From positions 1 to 7,206 of the forward strand of contig CANHFN010000039.1 in the NCBI GenBank assembly GCA_947459935.1: a stretch of DNA of 7,206 nt, in the 5' to 3' direction. Below, in pieces: positions 1 through 5,153 of this stretch. How positions within the stretch are numbered: position 1 is the stretch's first letter; each line of letters starts with the position of its first letter. Origin of the DNA: Actinomycetota bacterium. GTDB taxonomy: Bacteria > Actinomycetota > Actinomycetes > Nanopelagicales > Nanopelagicaceae. A program made the position numbers and the translations under genes. The notes beneath the pieces were generated by a model. That model ran no database searches. It was not told where the DNA came from and saw only the letters and a program-made list of their open reading frames with translations.

Positions 1-327
1 AAGCTGTAGTTCAATCGCTTCATCTTCACGTGAATATCCAATTAACACACGCAAGCCAGCCTTTGCGATTGAATCTTCAATGCCTAAGGCAAGTTCGTCA
101 TAAAAAGGGTTTTGCGCAAGCGGCAAAATCAACCCAACGATCTTTGAATTATTACTTGTCCCCACAGAATTGCTATATGGAATAAATCCCAACATATCAA
201 TTGCTTCCCGCACCTTTAAGCGAGTTTCTTCAGAAACATTTAAGGGTCTGTTTAATACATTTGAGACTGTCCCAACCGACACCTGTGCTTGTTTAGCAAC
301 ATCTCGAAGGCTTGGTTTCTTGCTCAC
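1..327 (-). CDS. LacI-family transcriptional regulator, N-terminal part (C-terminus beyond window)
   Basis: The 109 visible codons start at GTG (325-327) and run open to the window edge. The protein opens with a LacI-type helix-turn-helix: LRDVAKQAQVSVGTVSNVLN at residues 7-26, followed by VSEETRLKVREAI. A periplasmic-binding-protein-like core begins with IVGLILPLAQNPFYDELALG near residues 63-82. The start is fixed by an in-frame TGA two codons upstream of the GTG. No spaced SD sequence is present, and a TATGTT -10-like hexamer ends 6 nt before the GTG, so a leaderless mRNA is likely. The hinge between the DNA-binding domain and the core (about residues 51-62, YSNSVGTSNNSK) lacks the usual A-R-x-L hinge-helix motif, which is odd for the family. 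The gene is divergent from another LacI-family gene at 409. Effector and target cannot be read from this fragment; sugar sensing is the family norm. Confidence 0.9.
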   Translation of the reverse strand, partial: MSKKPSLRDVAKQAQVSVGTVSNVLNRPLNVSEETRLKVREAIDMLGFIPYSNSVGTSNNSKIVGLILPLAQNPFYDELALGIEDSIAKAGLRVLIGYSREDEAIELQL

Positions 328-333
328 CCCTCA

Positions 334-362
334 AACATACTCATTTAGCAGGGGTTTTTCTA
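334..362 (-). promoter_or_regulatory. Putative leaderless promoter of the left LacI-type gene
   Basis: On the minus strand a TATGTT hexamer (334-339, 4 of 6 matches to TATAAT) lies exactly 6 nt before the GTG start at 327. That would place transcription initiation at or next to the start codon. A TAGAAA hexamer (357-362, 4 of 6 matches to TTGACA) sits 17 nt further upstream. The spacing is right but the hexamers are weak. The call is supported mainly by the absence of any SD-to-start spacing for this gene. Confidence 0.4.
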
Positions 363-371
363 TATAAAGCC

Positions 372-400
372 TTTCGATATTCACGCAGATTGACTACAGT
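372..400 (+). promoter_or_regulatory. Putative promoter of the LacI-type gene at 409
   Basis: TACAGT (395-400, 4 of 6 matches to TATAAT) lies 8 nt before the ATG at 409. A poor -35 (TTTCGA, 372-377) is at 17-nt spacing. No purine-rich SD is visible before the ATG, which fits a leaderless or near-leaderless transcript. An alternative -10 is GATATT at 376-381, which would leave a roughly 20-nt leader, still without an SD. The 81-bp divergent spacer holds both regulators' promoters. I found no convincing palindromic operator in it. Confidence 0.3.
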
Positions 401-408
401 TTGAGATT

Positions 409-1449
409 ATGGCGAAGAAGTTAATAGGCGCAGATTGGCACTCTGAGGTCACAATCGATCAGGTTGCAAAAGCTGCAAATGTGAGCCCTGCAACGGTCTC
501 TCGCGTCCTTAATGGAACCGCCAAAGTCTCTGCTGAAAAAGAAAAAGCAGTTCGCAAAGCGGTTGCAAAATACAACTTCACGCCTAACGCAACCGCCAGA
601 CGATTAGCTGGTGGGCGCAGTGGATTGATTGCTTTACTCATGGAAGAGTCCAGTGAAGAGTTTTTCCTCAATCCCTTTTGGGGCCAAGTAGTTCAAGGTT
701 TTTCAACTGCCATTACAGAAGCTGGCTTACATCCCATGCTCCTCATTAGACCTAAAAGCGGAGCAGAGGATTCACTCTTTTCAACATTACAAGCAGGCCA
801 GATGGATGGGATTGCTATTTTTAGTTGGCACAGACCCTTGCGAAGTTTTGAAAAGATGTTAGATCCCAAGATGGCAGTTGTCTTTGGTGGTGATTTAGGT
901 GGATCAAAGAAGTATCCCTATGTTGATGTGGACAACGTCAAAGGTGGGTATCTTGCAACTAAGCACCTGATTGATTCTGGTTGTAAAAACATTGTGACCA
1001 TTACCGGCGATCTCAAGTTGCAGTCTGGACGTGATCGTTTAGATGGATATGAAAAAGCTCTAACGAGCGCCGGCATGAAGATCAATGATCAACTCATCAT
1101 TCATGGTGACTACACCCAATCAAAGGCAGAAGAGTTAATCCGCCAATTTCTCAAACGAAAAGTGAAGTTTGATGGGGTTTTTGCCGGCAATGATTTATCA
1201 GCTCTCGGTGCCATCAATGTGTTGCTGCAAAACAACATCTCTGTCCCAGGCAAGGTAAAAGTAGTTGGTTTTGATGACTCACCTGTTGCTAGTAGAAATC
1301 AGCCATCGATCACAACTATTAGACAACCGATTAGAGAGTTAGGCGCACAAGTTGCCCATAGTCTTTTAGCGATTTTAGATGGACAAGAAGTTGAAGATAA
1401 AGTTTTGGATGTTAAATTAATTAAGCGTCAATCATCTGCAACTAAATAG
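409..1449 (+). CDS. LacI-family transcriptional regulator (complete, 346 aa)
   Basis: This is a full-length LacI/GalR-type repressor. After a 13-residue lead comes the helix-turn-helix VTIDQVAKAANVSPATVSRV (14-33), then VLNGTAKVSAEKEKAVRKAV. The canonical hinge helix NATARRLAGGRSG covers residues 60-72, with Leu66 in the minor-groove lever position. The effector-binding core has VDVDNVKGGYLATKHLIDSG (172-191), GRDRLDGY (207-214, Arg210 in the usual sugar-contact position), FAGNDLSALGAINVLL (258-273) and VVGFDDSPVA (285-294), ending with PSITTIRQPIRELG (299-312). An in-frame TGA at 391-393 precludes extension, and ATG 409 is the first start available. No SD is visible. The gene converges on the GH1 gene with an 8-bp overlap of their ends. 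By context it is a good candidate to bind the operator-like palindrome at 2908-2921 and to respond to a glucan-derived sugar. That assignment is inference. Confidence 0.95.
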   Translation: MAKKLIGADWHSEVTIDQVAKAANVSPATVSRVLNGTAKVSAEKEKAVRKAVAKYNFTPNATARRLAGGRSGLIALLMEESSEEFFLNPFWGQVVQGFSTAITEAGLHPMLLIRPKSGAEDSLFSTLQAGQMDGIAIFSWHRPLRSFEKMLDPKMAVVFGGDLGGSKKYPYVDVDNVKGGYLATKHLIDSGCKNIVTITGDLKLQSGRDRLDGYEKALTSAGMKINDQLIIHGDYTQSKAEELIRQFLKRKVKFDGVFAGNDLSALGAINVLLQNNISVPGKVKVVGFDDSPVASRNQPSITTIRQPIRELGAQVAHSLLAILDGQEVEDKVLDVKLIKRQSSATK

Positions 1450-2824
1450 CAGTATTGGCAGCAATAATCTCTTTATACTTTTTAAAGCTCATCTTTGGGG
1501 TGCGCTCAAAAGTTTGATAATCAACATGGACTATTCCAAAACGCTTGGCATAGCCCTCGGCCCATTCAAAGTTATCCAGCAGTGACCAGGCAAAATATCC
1601 CTTAACTGGTGCACCATCTGAAATTGCATTTTGCAGTGATTGCAGATGTGCCACCAAATATGCAGTGCGCTTGGTATCAATTACTTCACCATTGACCTTC
1701 ACATCATCATATGAAGATCCGTTTTCGGTAATCACGATGTAAGGAACTGAAGGCCAATCCTTGTGGACTCGCTTCACTAAGTTACCTAGGCCTTCTGGTG
1801 TAACCACCCAGCCCATTGCAGTTAAGTCATTTGTCAGATGTGCAGGTGATGAGCCATCTACGCGCTGCGGGAATGGCATAAAGCCACCCTCGATTGCTGG
1901 CTTATCTTCTGGGCGCGGTGAGCGCACAAATCCATCGCAGTAATAGTTAATACCTAAGAAATCAGGAGCTGCAATAAGTAGTTGTTCATCTCCTGGCAGA
2001 ACAACGCGGCTGAGCATTTCGCCGTAGCAATCAACAAGGTTTTGTGGGTATTTTCCAGTTGTAAAGGCATCGATCCACCAACGATTTAGGTTTGAATCGT
2101 TCAACCCTGCAAAATCAACAACTTCTTGATCGTGTGGTGATTCATTATGAATGTTGTTCATGTTGACAGTCAGTCCCACTGTTGCATCTGGGCAAACTTT
2201 CTTGATTGCGCGAGTTGCAGCAGCATGAGCTAACGCGGTGTGATGGCTTGCAGCAACAGCTAAATTGAAATCTTTTTTACCTGGGGCGTGTACTCCATTT
2301 GAGTAACCAAGCCATGACACACACCATGGTTCGTTGATGGTAATCCACGTTGAAATGCGATCACCGAAAGCTTGGGCACAAGCAGTTGCATAATCTTCAA
2401 ATGCTTTTACAACTTCACGGTTTGCCCAGCCACCTTTATCTTCAAGTGCTTGCGGCAAGTCCCAGTGATACAAAGTAACCATTGGTTCAATGCCAGCTGC
2501 AACAAGTGCGTTGATTAAACGATTGTAGAAATCAAATCCACGTTCTTCTCTAACCGCATCACCATTTGGAAATAGGCGAGGCCATGCAATTGAGAAACGG
2601 TATGCGCTAACGCCAAGATCTTTCATAATTGCAATGTCTTCATCAAAACGGTTGTAGTGATCACATGCTTGATCACCTGTGTCACCGTTTACTACCTTGC
2701 CAGGTGTCTTTGAAAATGTGTCCCAGATACTTGCGCCTCGACCATCGACATCAAATGCACCCTCGATTTGATAACTTGCAGTCGCAGTTCCCCAGGTGAA
2801 ATCTTCTGGAAAGTGAGAACTCAT
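1442..2824 (-). CDS. GH1 family beta-glucosidase (460 aa)
   Basis: This is a complete glycoside hydrolase family 1 enzyme of normal length, retaining and acting at the non-reducing end of beta-glucosides. It opens with FPEDFTWGTATASYQIEGA (5-23), in which Gln19 is the conserved glycone-binding residue. It continues with YRFSIAWPRLFP (75-86) and LYHWDLPQALED (118-129, His120). The acid/base motif TINEP puts the catalytic Glu at 165. VITENG (364-369) puts the nucleophile at Glu367, and SLLDNFEWAEGY (414-425) carries the sugar-binding Glu420 and Trp421. There is no signal peptide, so the enzyme is cytoplasmic. The likely role is hydrolysis of imported beta-gluco-oligosaccharides to glucose. Beta-galactosidase, beta-fucosidase or beta-xylosidase side activity cannot be excluded from sequence alone. 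No convincing SD precedes ATG 2824. The gene is transcribed divergently from the signal-less GH16 gene across 144 bp, which suggests shared control. Confidence 0.96.
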   Translation of the reverse strand: MSSHFPEDFTWGTATASYQIEGAFDVDGRGASIWDTFSKTPGKVVNGDTGDQACDHYNRFDEDIAIMKDLGVSAYRFSIAWPRLFPNGDAVREERGFDFYNRLINALVAAGIEPMVTLYHWDLPQALEDKGGWANREVVKAFEDYATACAQAFGDRISTWITINEPWCVSWLGYSNGVHAPGKKDFNLAVAASHHTALAHAAATRAIKKVCPDATVGLTVNMNNIHNESPHDQEVVDFAGLNDSNLNRWWIDAFTTGKYPQNLVDCYGEMLSRVVLPGDEQLLIAAPDFLGINYYCDGFVRSPRPEDKPAIEGGFMPFPQRVDGSSPAHLTNDLTAMGWVVTPEGLGNLVKRVHKDWPSVPYIVITENGSSYDDVKVNGEVIDTKRTAYLVAHLQSLQNAISDGAPVKGYFAWSLLDNFEWAEGYAKRFGIVHVDYQTFERTPKMSFKKYKEIIAANTAI

Positions 2825-2838
2825 GTCGTGGATATCCC

Positions 2839-2850
2839 ATCTGTGCAGAT
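2839..2850. promoter_or_regulatory. 12-bp dyad in the leader of the GH1 gene
   Basis: ATCTGTGCAGAT is a 5-bp perfect inverted repeat around a TG centre. It lies 15 bp upstream of the GH1 start codon (2824), inside the predicted leader. The hairpin it could form is too short to be a terminator, so a protein-binding site is the likelier reading. It does not match the LacI-type consensus seen at 2908. A chance occurrence is possible. Confidence 0.25.
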
Positions 2851-2853
2851 CAA

Positions 2854-2859
2854 ATTACA
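2854..2859 (-). promoter_or_regulatory. Putative -10 element of the GH1 promoter
   Basis: Read on the minus strand this is TGTAAT, 5 of 6 matches to TATAAT. Transcription would start around 2847 with a leader of roughly 23 nt. No good -35 hexamer is found at 16-18 nt spacing, so an activator or a poor core promoter is possible. An AACGTT-centred dyad begins within the same stretch. Confidence 0.3.
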
Positions 2860-2868
2860 ACGTTTTGG
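2855..2868. promoter_or_regulatory. Weak LacI-type operator candidate near the GH1 promoter
   Basis: TTACAACGTTTTGG has the CpG-centred layout typical of LacI-family operators, with an AACGTT core and partial symmetry outside it. It overlaps the putative GH1 -10 element. Its centre is 53 bp, about five helical turns, from the centre of the stronger operator at 2908-2921. The match is imperfect: three of the seven symmetric pairs fail. It is listed only because of its position and phasing. Confidence 0.25.
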
Positions 2869-2907
2869 CACTTGTATATTTCTTAAGGAAACGCTGTAGT
2901 AGTCTAC

Positions 2908-2921
2908 TGAAAGCGGTTTCA
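2908..2921. promoter_or_regulatory. LacI-family operator (TGAAAGCGGTTTCA)
   Basis: This 14-bp CpG-centred palindrome has only one symmetric pair mismatched and closely matches the general LacI/GalR operator pattern TGAAANCGNTTTCA. It sits in the GH1/GH16 divergent region, 47 bp before the GH16 start codon and directly upstream of the putative GH16 -10 element, where a bound repressor would block polymerase. The two LacI-type regulators encoded at 1-327 and 409-1449 are the obvious candidate ligands. The complete one, with an intact hinge helix, is preferred. The site is seen in the sequence; its regulator is inferred. Confidence 0.7.
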
Positions 2922-2928
2922 TAAGCAA

Positions 2929-2934
2929 TACTGT
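2929..2934 (+). promoter_or_regulatory. Putative -10 element of the signal-less GH16 gene
   Basis: TACTGT is 4 of 6 matches to TATAAT and lies 7 bp downstream of the operator-like palindrome. The region where the -35 should be (about 2906-2911) overlaps that palindrome. No strong -35 hexamer is visible. An alternative -10 lies in the AT-rich stretch TTAGATT at 2942-2948. Confidence 0.3.
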
Positions 2935-2956
2935 AGCCTAATTAGATTCCAGCCTT

Positions 2957-2962
2957 TAGGAG
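2957..2962 (+). promoter_or_regulatory. Ribosome binding site and in-frame stop fixing the GH16 start
   Basis: AGGAG (2958-2962) lies 6 nt before ATG 2969. The TAG at 2957-2959 is in frame with the GH16 gene, so the reading frame cannot extend further 5'. Together these fix the start and show that no upstream signal peptide has been missed. Confidence 0.85.
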
Positions 2963-2968
2963 AAGAAC

Positions 2969-3766
2969 ATGGCCAACCGGCCCGAAATATCGCTTTTGTG
3001 GTCAGAGGAGTTCGCCGACCACCATGGCGGTCAGGTGCTGGAAGATATTTGGAATTTTGATATCGGCGATGGTGCCTCGGCAGGATTAGTTGGTTGGGGC
3101 AACAATGAACTTGAGTACTACACAAAAGATTCTGTGAGTATTCATGACAACCTCATCATTACCGCGCAAAGGCTCACCCCTGATTCTGGTTTGAGCTGTT
3201 ACTACGGCCCAGCCCAATGGAAGAGCGGCAAGATCCACACAGCTGGCAAAATTGGATTCAAATACGGACGCCTTGAGATTAAAGCCAAGATGCCAAGTGG
3301 AATCGGCGTTTGGCCGGCGTTGTGGTTACTCGGTGCAAATCTTCTAGATGGTGTTGCTTGGCCTCATTGTGGCGAGTTAGATATTCTGGAAAATACCGGC
3401 GCTCATCCTTTCCAAGTTCAAGGCACAATCCACGGGGATGGCTACTTTGGAGAAAATGGATTAACAAAAATCATTCAGTCTCCAACTACTCTTTCAAGTC
3501 AGTTTCACACCTACTCGGTTAATTGGACCCCAGATTCAATCCAGTGGTTCTTTGATGATCTTTGCTACAACACAATAAATCGAGCAGATGTTGAAGCACA
3601 AGGCAAGCCGTGGCCATTTGATCAAGAGTTCTATCTCATTATGAATCTAGCCATTGGTGGTTGGTTTGCAGGAGATGTTGATCCAGAACTGAGCAGTGCT
3701 GAGCTTCAGATTAATTCAATTAAGTACTACTCAATAGATGGGGTTGGCGAACTCATCCTGCATTAA
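2969..3766 (+). CDS. GH16 endo-beta-glucanase, laminarinase type, without signal peptide (265 aa)
   Basis: This is a single-domain glycoside hydrolase family 16 enzyme, an endo-acting retaining beta-glucanase. The domain fills the whole protein, from LLWSEEFADH (9-18) to the C-terminus. Typical blocks are GWGNNELEYYT (42-52), KIGFKYGRLEIKAKMPSG (94-111) and GVWPALWLLG (113-122). The catalytic motif WPHCGELDILE (131-141) has nucleophile Glu136, Asp138 and acid/base Glu141. HTYSVNWTPDSIQWFFDD (180-197) and EFYLIMNLAIGG (220-231) follow. The ExDxxE spacing is that of the laminarinase-like (beta-1,3-glucanase) branch rather than the ExDxE of lichenases and xyloglucan enzymes. The N-terminus MANRPEISLLW has no hydrophobic export segment, so the enzyme is predicted to be cytoplasmic. 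It is a paralogue of the secreted GH16 encoded head-on at 3763-5139, which it overlaps by 4 bp. With the divergent GH1 it would degrade imported oligosaccharides. Exact linkage preference is not provable here. Confidence 0.94.
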   Translation: MANRPEISLLWSEEFADHHGGQVLEDIWNFDIGDGASAGLVGWGNNELEYYTKDSVSIHDNLIITAQRLTPDSGLSCYYGPAQWKSGKIHTAGKIGFKYGRLEIKAKMPSGIGVWPALWLLGANLLDGVAWPHCGELDILENTGAHPFQVQGTIHGDGYFGENGLTKIIQSPTTLSSQFHTYSVNWTPDSIQWFFDDLCYNTINRADVEAQGKPWPFDQEFYLIMNLAIGGWFAGDVDPELSSAELQINSIKYYSIDGVGELILH

Positions 3767-5139
3767 TGCTTTATTACTTCTCCAACACCATTGATAGTTG
3801 AGAATCTGATCCAGTCAAAACTTATATTTGCTTGCTTCAGGCCCGGTTCAATTGCCCCACCAAGGTTTCCGCCCATGGCTAAGTTCATCACTAGATAAAA
3901 TTCATGGTCAAAAACCCAGTCTTTATCCTTCTTTTGCTGGCTTCCAAAGAGAACTCCATCGACATACCAATCAATGCTCTCTGGCAACCAATCAACTGCG
4001 TAGGTGTGGTAATCGTTAGCAAATCCATTTGGCATATCAACAGTTGTGCCACGTCCACCAAAGCCACCTGAAAGAAGACCGTGTAAGTATCCGTAGGCGG
4101 TGTTAGGTGCTTTACCAACTAACTCAGTCACATCAATTTCTCCACACCATGGCCAAATGCGGGTATCAATATCAGCACCCAGCATCCAGAACGCACCCCA
4201 AGTGCCAGAACCTACTGGCCCCTTGATTCGCGCTTCTAGTCGTCCGTACTTAAAACCAATTTTATCTTTTGTAATGTATTTAGAGCTCACCCATTCACAT
4301 GGAGTTTTGTAATAACAGTTATATGCATTGGCACCGGTTGTAGTTGCATCAATTTGTAGTGCCCCAGATGAAGTGATCTTGGCTAACGTTGGGATGTAGT
4401 ACTGACGTTCTTTATTTCCCCAACCACCACCAGCTACAGCTTTGCTTCCATCTCCATCTTCAGATGTCCAGATCGCACTATCTGGAGCAGAGCCTTCAGG
4501 TAAATTAAACTCATCTGACCACACCTGTGCATAGGTTCTCTTAAAGATTGGAATTGCTACTTCACTTGAAACAACTTTGTTCTCAGTAAATCCTTTAGCG
4601 CTATATGTCGCAATGACATAAACCTTAAAACCTTGATCTATGCCTGCAGATGAATAAGTTGCAGACTTTGCGCCCTCAATTTCAACTGGTCCCTTGAACC
4701 ATTGATAGGTGATCTTGGCTGTTTTTGGTGAAAACACACCTGCGGTGGCAATTGCTTTACTACCCGAAGCATCAGCAAGTGTTGCCGTTGGCTTCACATT
4801 CACAATTACTTGCCCAATTTTGGCCGCAACAGATGATGCAGAACCATCTGAGGCTGTGACCTTTAATTGAATGCTTTGATTCTTCTGCTTTGCAGTTGCC
4901 TTAAAGGTGGCTTTAGTAGCACCAGCAACTGCTTTTCCGCCCACAAACCATTGAAGCTTGGGAGACTTAAAGCCATTAATTGAGGTTGGGACCACCGCCA
5001 GACTTAAACCTGTGTTATCTGAGTAAATAATCTGTGGCTGCTTTGAAGCATCTGCTTGTGCTGAAAAAGGTGCAACAAGGACCAGAAGTGAAAATGAAAT
5101 AAGAAATGCTAATGAAACCTTTACTGACTTCATTAGCAT
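3763..5139 (-). CDS. Secreted GH16 endo-beta-glucanase with two N-terminal Ig-like modules (458 aa)
   Basis: A signal peptide covers residues 1-29: a Lys-containing start, a hydrophobic core around 9-22, and cleavage after SAQA. Two Ig-like modules follow, about 38-116 and 117-197, each with the actinobacterial pattern of a WF core, a GA-K-ATF/ATY turn and a late strand (KLQWFVGGKAVAGATKATFK at 61-80; YQWFKGPVEIEGAKSATYSS at 145-164). The GH16 catalytic domain spans about 203-458. It includes QVWSDEF, KIGFKYGRLE (293-302), GTWGAFWMLGA (312-322), the catalytic WPWCGEIDVTE (329-339) with Glu334, Asp336 and Glu339, and HEFYLVMNLAMGG (412-424). The ExDxxE form indicates the laminarinase-like branch. 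C275 and C281 in NCYYKTPCEW could form a disulfide, fitting an exported enzyme. The SD AAGGA (5149-5153) overlaps the upstream gene's stop, giving tight operon coupling. The likely role is extracellular cleavage of beta-1,3-glucan polymer for the coupled ABC importer. Confidence 0.94.
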   Translation of the reverse strand: MLMKSVKVSLAFLISFSLLVLVAPFSAQADASKQPQIIYSDNTGLSLAVVPTSINGFKSPKLQWFVGGKAVAGATKATFKATAKQKNQSIQLKVTASDGSASSVAAKIGQVIVNVKPTATLADASGSKAIATAGVFSPKTAKITYQWFKGPVEIEGAKSATYSSAGIDQGFKVYVIATYSAKGFTENKVVSSEVAIPIFKRTYAQVWSDEFNLPEGSAPDSAIWTSEDGDGSKAVAGGGWGNKERQYYIPTLAKITSSGALQIDATTTGANAYNCYYKTPCEWVSSKYITKDKIGFKYGRLEARIKGPVGSGTWGAFWMLGADIDTRIWPWCGEIDVTELVGKAPNTAYGYLHGLLSGGFGGRGTTVDMPNGFANDYHTYAVDWLPESIDWYVDGVLFGSQQKKDKDWVFDHEFYLVMNLAMGGNLGGAIEPGLKQANISFDWIRFSTINGVGEVIKH

Positions 5140-5148
5140 TTCTTGTTT

Positions 5149-5153
5149 TCCTT
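5149..5153 (-). promoter_or_regulatory. Ribosome binding site of the secreted GH16 gene
   Basis: AAGGA on the minus strand lies 9 nt before ATG 5137-5139 and overlaps the last base of the upstream gene's TAA (5153-5155). It supports the first of the two near-adjacent Met codons (5139 rather than 5133) and translational coupling in one mRNA. Confidence 0.6.

Noticed and set aside
1440..1500. Possible terminator between the LacI and GH1 genes
   Set aside because: Only very short stems are present (CTGC/GCAG around 1437-1453, CTTT/AAAG near 1479-1488), with no GC-rich stem followed by a T run.
2919..3125. Minus-strand open frame opposite the start of the GH16 gene
   Set aside because: It lies antisense to a strongly supported catalytic-domain gene and its control region. 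Its Cys/His/Pro/Arg-rich composition looks like no known protein, so it is read as a shadow.
2969..3766. GH16 enzymes as lichenase or xyloglucan endotransglycosylase
   Set aside because: Those branches use an ExDxE catalytic motif. Both proteins here have the longer ExDxxE spacing (ELDILE and EIDVTE) of the laminarinase-like branch.
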